A stretch of 64,000 bases of DNA from Paenibacillus albicereus (GTDB taxonomy: Bacteria; Bacillota; Bacilli; Paenibacillales; Paenibacillaceae). Positions 50,510 through 59,742 of this stretch are shown piece after piece (positions within the stretch are counted from its first letter, which is position 1; each line of letters starts with the position of its first letter). The translations under genes were made by a program, and so were the position numbers. The stretch covers positions 2,256,001 to 2,320,000 of the forward strand of contig NZ_CP051428.1 of the NCBI RefSeq assembly GCF_012676905.1, in the 5' to 3' direction. The notes below the pieces were generated by a model that did no database searches, had not been told where the DNA came from, and worked only from the letters and a program-made list of their open reading frames with translations.

Positions 50510-51679
50510 ATGAGTTTACGTTATTTGACAGCGGGAGAGACGCACGGCCCCCAGCTGACGGCGATTATCGAAGGGCTTCCGAGCAATCTCCAGCTTGATT
50601 TCGAGGAGTTGAACTTCCAGCTGCACCGCCGCCAGAAGGGCTATGGCCGCGGCCGCCGGATGCAGATCGAGAAGGATACGGCGCAGATCGTCGGCGGCGT
50701 GCGCCACGGACGGACGACCGGGGCGCCGGTGGCGCTCGTCGTCGCCAACAACGATTGGAAGCATTGGACGTCGGTCATGAACATCGAGCCGATCGAGGGC
50801 GGAGACGAGGCCAAGCGGCGCGTGCACCGTCCGCGTCCCGGCCATGCCGATCTGAACGGAGGACTCAAATACGATCTGAAGGACCTGCGCAACGTGCTCG
50901 AGCGCTCCAGCGCCCGCGAGACGGCGGCGCGCGTCGCCGTCGGCGCGATGGCCAGGCAGCTTCTGGCCGCCTTCGGCATCAAGGTCGCCGGTCAGGTCAT
51001 CCGCATCGGGGAGATCGAGGCTCCGCCCAACCGCTTGCCGGCCGAGGAGCTCGCGCGCTTGACCGAGGCGTCCTCGGTCCGCGTCGTGGACAAGGAAACC
51101 GAAGCCCGGATGGAAGCTTACATCGACCAGATCAAGGCGGACGGAGATTCCATCGGAGGCATCGTCGAATGCGTCGTCGAGGGCGTGCCGGTCGGTCTCG
51201 GTTCTCATGTGCAGTGGGACCGCAAGCTGGACTCCCGCATCGCCGGAGCCGTCGTCAGCATCAACGCCTTCAAGGGCTGCGAGGTCGGCATCGGCTTCGA
51301 GGCCGGCATCCTCCGCGGCTCCCAGGTCCATGATCCGATCCTGTACAGCGAGGAACGCGGCTACCACCGCGCCTCCAACAACGCAGGTGGCTTCGAGGGC
51401 GGCATGACGACCGGCGAGCCGATCGTCGTGCGCGGCGTCATGAAGCCGATTCCGACGCTGTACAAGCCGCTCGCCAGCGTCGACATCGACACGCGCGAGC
51501 CGTTCACGGCGCAGGTCGAGCGCTCCGACAGCTGCGCCGTGCCGGCCGCCAGCGTCGTGATGGAGCATGTCGTCGCCTGGGAAGTGGCCAAGGCGTTCCT
51601 GGAGAAGTTCGGCGGGGACTCGATGGAGGAGATCCGCCGCAACTACGACAGCTACCTCGAGCAAGTCCGGAGCTACTGA
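50510..51679 (+). CDS. aroC: Chorismate synthase
   Basis: A 389-residue FMN-dependent enzyme that makes chorismate from EPSP. Signature regions: [22 protein letters not shown] at the start, [15 protein letters not shown] near residue 40, [16 protein letters not shown] near 105 and [19 protein letters not shown] near 285. GAGGGGGAAG precedes the ATG. First gene of aroC-aroB-aroH; B. subtilis uses the name aroF for it. Confidence 0.97.
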   Translation: MSLRYLTAGETHGPQLTAIIEGLPSNLQLDFEELNFQLHRRQKGYGRGRRMQIEKDTAQIVGGVRHGRTTGAPVALVVANNDWKHWTSVMNIEPIEGGDEAKRRVHRPRPGHADLNGGLKYDLKDLRNVLERSSARETAARVAVGAMARQLLAAFGIKVAGQVIRIGEIEAPPNRLPAEELARLTEASSVRVVDKETEARMEAYIDQIKADGDSIGGIVECVVEGVPVGLGSHVQWDRKLDSRIAGAVVSINAFKGCEVGIGFEAGILRGSQVHDPILYSEERGYHRASNNAGGFEGGMTTGEPIVVRGVMKPIPTLYKPLASVDIDTREPFTAQVERSDSCAVPAASVVMEHVVAWEVAKAFLEKFGGDSMEEIRRNYDSYLEQVRSY

Positions 51680-51680
51680 C

Positions 51681-52784
51681 ATGCGCGAGCTCATGGTGAA
51701 TCTCGGAGAGCGCTCGTATCCGATCCGCATCGGATCGGGCCTGCTCGCCCGCGCCGGGGAGCAGCTGCTCCAGGCCGGCCTCAGCGTCAAGTCGCCGCTG
51801 CTCGTCGTAAGCGACGATGCGGTAGCGCCGCTTTATCTGGACGGGCTGCTGGAGCAGCTTCGCTCCTCGGGCTTCCGCGCCGCGTCCTGCATCGTGCCGG
51901 CCGGCGAGCCGTCCAAGTCGCTCGCCCGCTTCGAGGAGATCATGACGAAGGCGCTCGAGCATGGGCTCGACCGCAAGTCCGCGATCGTCGCGCTCGGCGG
52001 CGGCGTCGTAGGGGATCTGGCGGGCTATGCCGCCGCTTCCTACATGCGGGGGATTCGGTTCGTCCAGATGCCGACGACGATCCTCGCCCATGACAGCAGC
52101 GTCGGCGGCAAGGTGGCGGTCAACCATCCGATGGCCAAAAACATCATCGGCGCGTTCCATCAGCCCTCGCTTGTGCTGTATGATCTGGACACGCTAAAGA
52201 CGCTACCTCGGCGCGAAGTCAGCTCGGGGCTGGCGGAGGTCGTCAAGCACGGCCTCATCCGCGACGCCACCTTCGTCGACTGGTGCATCGACAACGCGGA
52301 ACGGCTGCTCGCGCTCGACGCCGAAGCGCTCGGCTATGCGCTTTACAAGGGCTGCGCCGTCAAGGCGGACATCGTATCCTCCGACGAGACGGAGCAGGGC
52401 GTGCGGGCGATCCTCAATCTGGGCCATACGATCGGGCACGCGCTCGAGGCGGTGGCCGGCTACAACGAGCTTCATCACGGCGAAGCGATCTCGATCGGCA
52501 TGATCGGCTCGGCGATGCTCGGCGTGCAGCTCGGCGCGCCGCAGGAAGTGTACCTCCGGACGCGCGAGGCGCTTGGCAAGGCTGGGCTTCCGGTCTCCTT
52601 GCCGGAGCATTTCGATACCGATCGGATCATGGAAGCGATGATGCACGACAAGAAATTCGGTGAAGGCAAGATGGTGTTCATCGTGCCGACTGCCATCGGA
52701 GAGGTCGAGATTCGCCAAGACATCCGCCAGCAGTGGGTCCGGGACATCGTCGAACGGCTGAAACGGGAGGCGAGCTGGCCATGA
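51681..52784 (+). CDS. aroB: 3-dehydroquinate synthase
   Basis: A 367-residue NAD and metal dependent enzyme that cyclises DAHP. Motifs: GGGVVGDLAGYAAASYMRG near residue 100, PTTILAHDSSVGGKVAVNHP near 130, SGLAEVVKHGLI near 185 and metal histidines in NLGHTIGHALE near 245 with LHHGEAISIGM. Begins two bases after the aroC stop; the end overlaps the aroH ATG. Confidence 0.96.
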   Translation: MRELMVNLGERSYPIRIGSGLLARAGEQLLQAGLSVKSPLLVVSDDAVAPLYLDGLLEQLRSSGFRAASCIVPAGEPSKSLARFEEIMTKALEHGLDRKSAIVALGGGVVGDLAGYAAASYMRGIRFVQMPTTILAHDSSVGGKVAVNHPMAKNIIGAFHQPSLVLYDLDTLKTLPRREVSSGLAEVVKHGLIRDATFVDWCIDNAERLLALDAEALGYALYKGCAVKADIVSSDETEQGVRAILNLGHTIGHALEAVAGYNELHHGEAISIGMIGSAMLGVQLGAPQEVYLRTREALGKAGLPVSLPEHFDTDRIMEAMMHDKKFGEGKMVFIVPTAIGEVEIRQDIRQQWVRDIVERLKREASWP

Positions 52785-53155
52785 GCGTAAGGGGAATACG
52801 CGGCGCCATCACGGTGGACCGCAACGAAGAGCAGGAAATCCTGCAGGCGACGTCGGAGATGCTGCGGGCGATCGTCGCGGAGAACGGATTCGATCCGGAG
52901 GACATCTGCAGCGTGCTCATCACGGTGACGACGGATCTGGACGCGGCTTTTCCGGCTAGGGCGATCCGCGGCCTCCAGGGCTGGGACCTCGTGCCGCTCA
53001 TGTGCGCGGTCGAGGTGCCCGTCAAAGGCAGCCTGGAGCGTTGCATCCGGCTCATGGTCACGGTCAACACGGAGCTGACGCAGAAGGAGATCAAGCATGT
53101 CTATCTGCGCGGAGCGGGCGTGCTGCGTCCCGATCTGAGCGGTTCCAAGGGTTGA
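52781..53155 (+). CDS. aroH: Monofunctional chorismate mutase, AroH type
   Basis: A 124-residue trimeric chorismate mutase of the Bacillus AroH fold: MSVRGIRGAITVDRNEEQEIL at the start, the catalytic arginine in ATSEMLRAI..., FPARAIRGLQGWDLVPLMCAVEVPV near residue 60 and a C-terminal VYLRGAGVLRPDL. It converts chorismate to prephenate, the substrate of TyrA. The trp promoter begins in its stop codon. Confidence 0.95.
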   Translation: MSVRGIRGAITVDRNEEQEILQATSEMLRAIVAENGFDPEDICSVLITVTTDLDAAFPARAIRGLQGWDLVPLMCAVEVPVKGSLERCIRLMVTVNTELTQKEIKHVYLRGAGVLRPDLSGSKG

Positions 53156-53180
53156 CGGCTCGCCGGAGCCCTTGTATAGT
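53152..53180 (+). promoter_or_regulatory. Sigma-A promoter of the trp operon
   Basis: TTGACG, 17-base spacer, TATAGT; it overlaps the aroH stop. The predicted start is near 53187, giving a ~315-nt leader. Confidence 0.75.
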
Positions 53181-53213
53181 GAGGGTAATGTATAGTGCTA
53201 GCGCCTATTGAGG

Positions 53214-53328
53214 GCGGAGCAGGCAGTCCCCGATCATGTCCGGCGGCAAGAGGGCTTGGAGTGGCGGGGAGCCTGAGAGAGATGAGTCGAGATGAGCTTA
53301 GCTGAGTTTGAGGAGCCTGCTTCGCCGC
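53214..53328 (+). promoter_or_regulatory. Stem enclosing the TRAP site
   Basis: GCGGAGCAGGC (53214-53224) pairs with GCCTGC...CCGC (53315-53328) with a small internal loop, closing the TRAP repeats into a large loop. A 5' stem-loop also aids TRAP in B. subtilis, but with different geometry. Confidence 0.5.
53259..53315 (+). promoter_or_regulatory. TRAP binding site in the trpE leader
   Basis: A cluster of NAG triplets: GAG at 53269, 53275, 53279, 53284, 53289, 53294, TAG at 53299, GAG at 53304, 53310 and 53313, mostly separated by two bases, plus a possible first GAG at 53259. That is 10-11 triplets, matching an 11-subunit TRAP ring, and mtrB is in the same window. Confidence 0.88.
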
Positions 53329-53433
53329 AGAGGATTGTGCCGCGCATCGCCAATAGGGCGGCGTAGACGGCCGATGTCCTGCGCGTCATGCAGCTGCTGC
53401 TCATTAAGCCTATTCCTTTCATCGCTCTCGTCC

Positions 53434-53461
53434 AGCTCCCGCCTATGGCGGGAGCTTTTTG
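53434..53461 (+). terminator. trp attenuator (terminator in the trpE leader)
   Basis: AGCTCCCGCC/GGCGGGAGCT perfect stem with TATG loop and five T, 40 bases before the trpE start. GGCGGGGAGC at 53263-53272, which includes the first TRAP triplets, can pair with GCTCCCGCC of the 5' arm (one bulged G), giving an antiterminator that bound TRAP would block. Confidence 0.85.
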
Positions 53462-53500
53462 CTTGGAGCTTATCCATCTGATGCCAAGGAGACGATGAAG

Positions 53501-55075
53501 ATGAATCGAGAGCTGCAGTCCGTGCTCCGCCTCGCGGGACGGTACAACCTGATTCCGATCGCGCGCTATTTGCTCGCGGACACCGAGACGCCGATTCGGC
53601 TGTTCCAGCATTTCGCCGGCGAGAAGAGGGCTTTCCTGCTGGAGAGCGTCGAGGGCGGAGCGAAATGGGCCCGCCATTCCTTCATCGGCATGGATCCGTT
53701 CATGATGCTCTACGGCAAGAACGGACGTATGGTGCTGGAGAAGCGCGGAGAGCGGATCGAGCTGGACGAGAGCCGTCCGCTGGAGCTGCTGAAGGCTCAT
53801 CTGCGGGCGTACCGCAGTCCGGAGCTTCCGGGCATCCCTTCGTTCAGCGGGGGCGCCGTCGGCTTCTTCGGCTACGATCTGCTGCAATACTACGAGAGCT
53901 TGCCGAAGCATCGCCATGACGATCTGCAGATGAACGACCTTCAGTTCATGTTTTGCGACTCGATGATCGTGTTCGACCACTTCAAGCAGCAGATCGGCGT
54001 CATCGGCAACGTGCATGTGCCGGACGCCGCGACCGACCGCGAGATCGAGCAGGCATACGAGGCGACGGTGGAGCGGATCGAGCGCACGCTCGAGAAGCTG
54101 CGCCAGCCGGTGCCGCTGCTGACGACGGCGGGCGATCCGCTGCCGGACGATCCGGAGCTCGGCGACATCCGCTCCAACCTGACCCGAGACCAGTTCATCG
54201 CCAACGTCAATTCGGCCAAGGAGTTCATCCGCGCCGGAGACATCTTCCAGGTCGTGCTGTCGCAGCGGTTCCACATCGAGACGGATGTCGATCCCCTCCA
54301 CGTGTATCGGATCTTGAGGACGCTCAACCCGTCTCCTTATATGTACTATCTGAAAATGGACGACGAGGTCATCGTAGGCACCTCCCCCGAGGCCTTGGTC
54401 AAGGTGTCCGACGGCAAGGTCGAGACGAGGCCGATCGCCGGGACGAGGCCGCGCGGCCGCACCGAGGAAGAGGACCGCGAGCTCGAGGCGGACCTGCTCG
54501 CGGACGAGAAGGAGCGCGCCGAGCATCTGATGCTCGTCGACCTCGGCCGCAACGACATCGGCCGGGTAGCCGAGTTCGGCAGCGTCCGCTGCGATTCGTT
54601 CATGGAGATCGAGCGCTACTCCCATGTCATGCACATCGTCTCCAACGTGACAGGCGCGATGCGCGAGGACAAGGATTTCTTCGACGCCTTCATCAGCTGC
54701 CTGCCGGCCGGCACCGTGTCGGGCGCGCCGAAGCTGCGGGCGATGGAGATCATCGCGGAGCTCGAGACGGAGGCGAGAGGGGCTTACGCCGGCGCGATCG
54801 GCTACTTCGGCTTCAGCGGACGCAGCATGGATACCTGCATCACGATCCGCACGATTATCTTCAAGAACGGCAAAGCCTACGTGCAGGCGGGCGCAGGCGT
54901 CGTATGGGATTCCGTCCCGGACAAGGAATACGAGGAGACGGTCAACAAGGCCAAGGGCATGCTGAAGGCCATCCGCACGGCCGAAGCGGCTTTTCCGCGG
55001 CGCGCCCGCGAGGCCGTTACGGCTGCGATCAACAGCGACTATTTCGTACCGGCAGGAAAGGAGGAGCGGGCATGA
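53501..55075 (+). CDS. trpE: Anthranilate synthase component I
   Basis: A 524-residue enzyme that, with a glutamine amidotransferase, turns chorismate into anthranilate. The tryptophan-sensing motif is in FLLESVEGGAKWARHSFIG near residue 45; the catalytic part has SPSPYMYYLK-like PSPYMYYLKMDDEVIVGTSPE near 270, ETRPIAGTRPRGRTEEED, LVDLGRNDIGRVAEFGSV and LPAGTVSGAPKLRAMEII. ATG 53501 is preferred to 53495 because AAGGAG lies 8 bases before it. trpG is absent from the operon, as in Bacillus, where pabA serves. Confidence 0.96.
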   Translation: MNRELQSVLRLAGRYNLIPIARYLLADTETPIRLFQHFAGEKRAFLLESVEGGAKWARHSFIGMDPFMMLYGKNGRMVLEKRGERIELDESRPLELLKAHLRAYRSPELPGIPSFSGGAVGFFGYDLLQYYESLPKHRHDDLQMNDLQFMFCDSMIVFDHFKQQIGVIGNVHVPDAATDREIEQAYEATVERIERTLEKLRQPVPLLTTAGDPLPDDPELGDIRSNLTRDQFIANVNSAKEFIRAGDIFQVVLSQRFHIETDVDPLHVYRILRTLNPSPYMYYLKMDDEVIVGTSPEALVKVSDGKVETRPIAGTRPRGRTEEEDRELEADLLADEKERAEHLMLVDLGRNDIGRVAEFGSVRCDSFMEIERYSHVMHIVSNVTGAMREDKDFFDAFISCLPAGTVSGAPKLRAMEIIAELETEARGAYAGAIGYFGFSGRSMDTCITIRTIIFKNGKAYVQAGAGVVWDSVPDKEYEETVNKAKGMLKAIRTAEAAFPRRAREAVTAAINSDYFVPAGKEERA

Positions 55076-56127
55076 TGGAAGCGATTCGCACGACGACGAT
55101 GCAGGGAGCGCTCGACAAGCTGATCGGAGGAGGCCATCTGACGCGCGCGGAAGCGGGCGACGTCATGCGCCTCATCATGGACGGAGCGGCGACGCCGGCT
55201 CAGATCGCCGGCGTGGCGACGGCGCTGCGGATGAAGGGCGAGACGATCGACGAGATCAGCGGCTTCGCCGAGACGATGCGCGGCTTTTCCCGGCGCGTGG
55301 AAACGGTGCAGGAGGGGCTGCTCGACACCTGCGGCACGGGAGGCTCGGGCATCCACAAATTCAACATCTCCACGGCGTCCTCCATCATCGCCGCCGCCTC
55401 CGGCGTGCGGGTCGCCAAGCACGGCAACCGCGCGATGAGCGGCAAGGCCGGCAGCGCGGACGTGCTCGAGGCGCTCGGCGTGTCGATCTCGCTGGATGAG
55501 CGCCAGGCGGCGGCATGCTTGCAGGAGATCGGCATTTGCTTCATGTTCGCCCAGCTCTACCATCCTTCTCTCCGCCATGCGGCGGCTCCTCGCCGGGAGC
55601 TCGGCGTGCGCACCATCTTCAACATGCTCGGACCGCTCGCGAATCCGGCCGGAGCCGACCGGCAGCTGCTCGGCCTGTACGACCGCGCGCGCACCGAGAC
55701 GGTGGCGAGCGTCCTTCATACGCTCGGACTCAAGCGGGCGCTCGTCGTCTCCAGCCATGACGGCCTCGACGAGATCAGCATCAGCGCGGCGACGACCGTG
55801 TCGGAGCTCGGCGAGGACGGACAGGTGCGCACATACGATTTGACGCCGGAGGAGATGGGCATCCGGCGGCAGCCGCTGTCGGCGATCCAGGGCGGCTCGC
55901 CGGAGGACAATGCGGCCATCATCCGCCGCATCTTCGCCGGGACGGAGGACGGGGCCTATCGCGACATCGTGCTGCTCAATGCCGGCGCCTGCATCTATAC
56001 CGCAGGCGCAGCCTTGACGCTTCAAGGCGGCGTCGAAGCCGCCCGTCATGCCGTCGACAGCGGCGCCGCGGGCGCCAAGCTGGAGCAATTGATCCAAAAG
56101 ACAGGAGAGCTGTCCCATGTTTCTTGA
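55072..56127 (+). CDS. trpD: Anthranilate phosphoribosyltransferase
   Basis: A 351-residue enzyme joining anthranilate and PRPP. The PRPP-binding motif is DTCGTGGSGIHKFNISTASS near residue 85, followed by VAKHGNRAMSGKAGSADVLEALG and FAQLYHPSLRHAAAPRRELGVRTIFN. The start ATGATG overlaps the trpE stop. The end overlaps trpC by 11 bases. Confidence 0.96.
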   Translation: MMEAIRTTTMQGALDKLIGGGHLTRAEAGDVMRLIMDGAATPAQIAGVATALRMKGETIDEISGFAETMRGFSRRVETVQEGLLDTCGTGGSGIHKFNISTASSIIAAASGVRVAKHGNRAMSGKAGSADVLEALGVSISLDERQAAACLQEIGICFMFAQLYHPSLRHAAAPRRELGVRTIFNMLGPLANPAGADRQLLGLYDRARTETVASVLHTLGLKRALVVSSHDGLDEISISAATTVSELGEDGQVRTYDLTPEEMGIRRQPLSAIQGGSPEDNAAIIRRIFAGTEDGAYRDIVLLNAGACIYTAGAALTLQGGVEAARHAVDSGAAGAKLEQLIQKTGELSHVS

Positions 56128-56914
56128 CCGAATCGTCCATACGAAAAAAAGCGAGGTCGAGGCGCTTGCGAGCCGCTTCAGCCTGTCCGCTTACGAAAGA
56201 GAAATTTCCGGCATGGAGCCGTGCCGCGGATTCGTCGGCGCCGTCACCGAGCGCCGACGGCGCGAAGTCGGCCTGATCGCGGAGGTGAAGAAGGCCTCCC
56301 CTTCAAAAGGGCTGATCCGTCCGGATTTTCATCCGGTCGACCTCGCCCGGACGTACGAGCAGGCCGGAGCGGACTGCATCTCGGTGCTGACCGACCGCGA
56401 ATATTTCCAGGGAGCGCCGGAATTCTTGACTGCGATCCGCGAGGCGGCAAGCGTGCCGCTGCTGCGCAAGGACTTTCTCGTCGACTATCGTCAGGTCTAC
56501 GAGGCGCGCGTCATCGGAGCGGACGCCGTGCTGCTCATCGCAGCGATTCTCGACCGCGCCAGGCTCAAGGAGCTGCATGAGATCGCCGAGGCGCTCGGCA
56601 TGGACGTGCTCGTCGAGGTGCATGACGAGCGCGAGCTGGACGGAGTGCTGGACGCGGGCATCGCCAAGCTGATCGGCATCAACAACCGCAATCTGCATAC
56701 GTTCGAGACGAGCCTGGAGACGACGGAGCGGCTGATGCGGATGGTGCCGGCCGGTACGCCGGTCATCAGCGAAAGCTCGATCTCCTCTCCGGCCGACGTC
56801 GCCTACGTCCGCGCGGCGGGCGCGGCCGGGGTGCTCGTCGGCGAGCATTTCATGCGCCAGCCGGAGCCGGGAGAGGCGGTCGAGCAGCTGCTCGGTCCGG
56901 TGTCCGTCCGATGA
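56117..56914 (+). CDS. trpC: Indole-3-glycerol-phosphate synthase
   Basis: A 265-residue TIM barrel: FLDRIVHTKKSEVEAL at the start, IAEVKKASPSKGLIRPDFHPVDLA near residue 55 (catalytic Lys), SVLTDREYFQGAPEFL, RKDFLVDYRQVYEARVIGADAVLLIAA and INNRNLHTFET near 180, with the phosphate-binding ISESSISS near the end. Coupled to trpD and trpF by overlaps. Confidence 0.96.
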   Translation: MFLDRIVHTKKSEVEALASRFSLSAYEREISGMEPCRGFVGAVTERRRREVGLIAEVKKASPSKGLIRPDFHPVDLARTYEQAGADCISVLTDREYFQGAPEFLTAIREAASVPLLRKDFLVDYRQVYEARVIGADAVLLIAAILDRARLKELHEIAEALGMDVLVEVHDERELDGVLDAGIAKLIGINNRNLHTFETSLETTERLMRMVPAGTPVISESSISSPADVAYVRAAGAAGVLVGEHFMRQPEPGEAVEQLLGPVSVR

Positions 56915-57648
56915 GCGGCCATGCGCAACGCGGTCCAGGAGCCGGTGCCGGCTCGCAGGATAGGCTGACCGGCACGTCGGCTCCGCTGCTCAAGATTTGC
57001 GGCGTGCGGGACGAGGCCACGGCCAGGCTGCTCGGGCAGCTGCCGGTCGATTACGCCGGCTTCGTATTCGCGCCGAGCCGGCGCCAGGTCGCTCCGGCGG
57101 AGGCGGCCCGGCTCATTGCCGCGATGAAGGCGGCGGCTCAGGAGGCGGGCCGTCCCGCGCCGCTGGCTGCCGGGGTGTTCGTGGACCTGCCGGCAGCGGA
57201 GCTGGCGGCGGCGGCGGCCGAGGGCGGACTCGACCTCGTGCAGCTGCACGGATCGGAAAGCCCGGAGGATTGCCGCGCGGCGGCGGTGGCGACCGGACTC
57301 CCCGTCTGGAAGGCGCTGCACGCGGGCCGCGCGGCGGACGGACCGGCAGCTCCGGACGCCGAAGTCGCACGCTATGCGGCCGCCGGCGTCGCCGGGCTGC
57401 TGCTCGATACGGCGGGCGGAGGCACCGGCCGCACGTTCGACTGGGAGATGATTCCCGGCTACAAGGCTGCGGCGGCGGCAGCGGGCCTGCCGCTGCTCGC
57501 CGCAGGCGGCCTGCATCCGGACAACGTGCGGGAGCTGATCGACGGCTATTCGCCGGACGGGATTGACGTTTCGAGCGGAGTGGAGCACGATGGACAGAAG
57601 TCGCCGGAACGGATCCGGTCATTTACGGAAAGGGTGAAGCAGCGATGA
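56911..57648 (+). CDS. trpF: Phosphoribosylanthranilate isomerase
   Basis: A 245-residue TIM barrel: [16 protein letters not shown] near residue 27 (catalytic Cys), [27 protein letters not shown] near 105, [16 protein letters not shown] near 165 and [13 protein letters not shown]. It has an extra ~25-residue Gly/Ala-rich N-terminus before LLKICG; no other start codon is available closer, and the ATG overlaps the trpC stop. Alanine content is unusually high (runs such as [11 protein letters not shown]). Confidence 0.94.
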   Translation: MSGHAQRGPGAGAGSQDRLTGTSAPLLKICGVRDEATARLLGQLPVDYAGFVFAPSRRQVAPAEAARLIAAMKAAAQEAGRPAPLAAGVFVDLPAAELAAAAAEGGLDLVQLHGSESPEDCRAAAVATGLPVWKALHAGRAADGPAAPDAEVARYAAAGVAGLLLDTAGGGTGRTFDWEMIPGYKAAAAAAGLPLLAAGGLHPDNVRELIDGYSPDGIDVSSGVEHDGQKSPERIRSFTERVKQR

Positions 57649-58850
57649 ATCAGGTTCCAGACGAGAACGGACGCTTCGGCAAGTTCGGGGGGCGGTATGT
57701 GCCCGAGACGCTGATGAACGCGCTCTTCGAGCTGGAGGAGGCTTACAAGCGCTACTCCAAGGACGCCGACTTCCAGGAGGAGGTGCGTTACCTGCTCCAT
57801 AAATATTCGGGAAGGCCGACGTCGCTGTACTACGCGGAGCGCCTGACGAGCCATCTCGGCGGCGCCAAGATCCTGCTCAAGCGAGAGGATCTCAACCATA
57901 CCGGCGCCCACAAGATCAACAATACGATCGGCCAAGGCGTGCTGGCCAAGCGCATGGGCAAGAAGAAGATCATCGCCGAAACGGGAGCGGGCCAGCACGG
58001 TGTCGCCTCGGCGACGATCGCCGCGCTGCTCGGCCTCGAGTGCAAGGTGTTCATGGGCGAGGAGGATACGAAGCGACAGCAGCTCAACGTGTTCCGCATG
58101 CAGCTGCTCGGCGCCGAGGTCGTGCCGGTCCTGTCGGGCACGCGCACGCTCAAGGACGCCTGTAACGAGACGCTCCGCTACTGGGTGAGCCATGTCGACG
58201 ATACCTACTACATCCTCGGCTCCGTCACCGGTCCGCATCCGTATCCGATGATGGTGCGCGACTTCCAGCGCATCATCGGCGACGAGGCCCGCGAGCAGGT
58301 GCTTCGGGACGAAGGGCGGCTGCCGGACTACGTCGTCGCGGCGGTCGGAGGCGGCAGCAACGCGATGGGCATCTTCTATCCGTTCGTCGGCGACGAATCG
58401 GTCAAGCTGGTCGGCGTCGAGGCGGCGGGAAGAGGCGTCGACACGGACGAGCATGCGGCGACGATGACGCTCGGCCGCCATGGCGTCTTCCAGGGCTCGA
58501 TGAGCTATGTGCTGCAGGACGACAGCGGCCAGGTGCTGCCGGCCCACTCGATCTCCGCTGGCCTCGATTATCCGGGCGTCGGACCGGAGCACTCCTATCT
58601 CAGGGACTCCGGCCGGGCGGAATACGTCCCGATCACGGATGCGGAGGCGCTCGAGGCGCTGCAGCTGCTCAGCCGCACGGAAGGCATCATCCCGGCGCTG
58701 GAATCGGCTCATGCGATCGCGCAGGTGATGAAGCTTGCCCCGACGCTGCCGAAAGACAAGACGATCGTCGTCTCGCTGTCGGGCCGCGGCGACAAGGACG
58801 TCGAGGCAATCATGGGATATTTGGGGGTGAAGCCGCATGAATCGCATTGA
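57645..58850 (+). CDS. trpB: Tryptophan synthase beta chain
   Basis: A 401-residue PLP enzyme that joins indole and serine. The start [23 protein letters not shown], the PLP lysine in [14 protein letters not shown] near residue 88, [13 protein letters not shown] near 110, and the phosphate-binding [11 protein letters not shown] near 235 are canonical (TrpB1 type). The 5' end overlaps trpF and the 3' end overlaps trpA by 14 bases. Confidence 0.97.
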   Translation: MNQVPDENGRFGKFGGRYVPETLMNALFELEEAYKRYSKDADFQEEVRYLLHKYSGRPTSLYYAERLTSHLGGAKILLKREDLNHTGAHKINNTIGQGVLAKRMGKKKIIAETGAGQHGVASATIAALLGLECKVFMGEEDTKRQQLNVFRMQLLGAEVVPVLSGTRTLKDACNETLRYWVSHVDDTYYILGSVTGPHPYPMMVRDFQRIIGDEAREQVLRDEGRLPDYVVAAVGGGSNAMGIFYPFVGDESVKLVGVEAAGRGVDTDEHAATMTLGRHGVFQGSMSYVLQDDSGQVLPAHSISAGLDYPGVGPEHSYLRDSGRAEYVPITDAEALEALQLLSRTEGIIPALESAHAIAQVMKLAPTLPKDKTIVVSLSGRGDKDVEAIMGYLGVKPHESH

Positions 58851-59643
58851 CGAGACGTTCGCGGCGCTGAAGGCCGAGGGCCGCGCGGCCCTCATTCCGT
58901 TCGTCACCACGGGCGATCCGAGCCTGGACGCGACGGTCGACATCGTCCTGGAGCTGGAGCGCAGCGGCGCCGACATGGTCGAGCTCGGCGTTCCTTACTC
59001 CGACCCGCTGGCCGACGGTCCCGTCATCCAGCAGGCATCGGAGCGTGCGCTGCGCGGACCGGTGACGCTCGAAGCCTGCGTCTTGGTGGCGGAGCGCGCC
59101 CGCGCGGCCGGCTGCCGCATGCCGTTCATCCTGTTCAGCTATTTCAACCCGGTGCTGCAGTACGGGCTGGAGCGCTTCTTCACGCTCATCCATGAGAAGG
59201 GCATCAGCGGCCTCATCATCCCGGATCTGCCCATCGAGGAGGATGGAGAGGTGCGCGAGATGGCCGCCGAGGCCGGCATCCACCTCATTCCGCTCGTCGC
59301 GCCGACGTCCAAAGCGCGCGTGCAGCGCATCGCGTCGACCGCGCAAGGCTTCGTCTACTGCGTCAGCTCGCTCGGCGTGACGGGCATGCGCAGCGAGTTC
59401 CACAGCGGCATCGAGGAGTTCCTGCAGTCGGTGCGCGAGGCGGCGCCGGTGCCGATCGCGGTCGGCTTCGGCATCAGCAGCCGCGACCAGGTCGAGCGGA
59501 TGAGCCGCCATGCCGACGGCGTCATCGTCGGGAGCGCGATCGTGCGCCAAGTCGAGGAGGCGCTGCCGCTGCTGGCAGAGCCGTCGACCTATCGCGACGG
59601 CATCGCGCAGATCGGCCGCTTTGTCGCCTCCCTGCGAGTCTGA
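58837..59643 (+). CDS. trpA: Tryptophan synthase alpha chain
   Basis: A 268-residue TIM barrel that releases indole from indole-3-glycerol phosphate. The two catalytic acids are in [19 protein letters not shown] near residue 50 (Glu and Asp); [10 protein letters not shown] near 130 and the phosphate site GFGISSRDQ near 215 complete the set. It ends the trp genes; hisC follows after ~100 bases with only a weak promoter-like sequence between. Confidence 0.96.
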   Translation: MNRIDETFAALKAEGRAALIPFVTTGDPSLDATVDIVLELERSGADMVELGVPYSDPLADGPVIQQASERALRGPVTLEACVLVAERARAAGCRMPFILFSYFNPVLQYGLERFFTLIHEKGISGLIIPDLPIEEDGEVREMAAEAGIHLIPLVAPTSKARVQRIASTAQGFVYCVSSLGVTGMRSEFHSGIEEFLQSVREAAPVPIAVGFGISSRDQVERMSRHADGVIVGSAIVRQVEEALPLLAEPSTYRDGIAQIGRFVASLRV

Positions 59644-59742
59644 CTTGGTGCACCGCTTTAAAGTGCTTTCAACTTCCCTGAAACTGTGAGACAATAGAGG
59701 GCATGACGCGGGAAGCGGACTTTACTTTTTATGAGGTGAACC

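Noticed and set aside
53259-53315. Simple GAG microsatellite
   Set aside because: Triplets are spaced by two (occasionally one to three) bases with variable linkers, as TRAP requires, and sit in the trpE leader of a genome that encodes TRAP.
53953-56127. 724-codon plus-strand frame read through trpE into trpD as a fusion protein
   Set aside because: The first half is trpE in the wrong frame (Arg-rich nonsense); only the second half is TrpD, which has its own ATGATG start overlapping the trpE stop.
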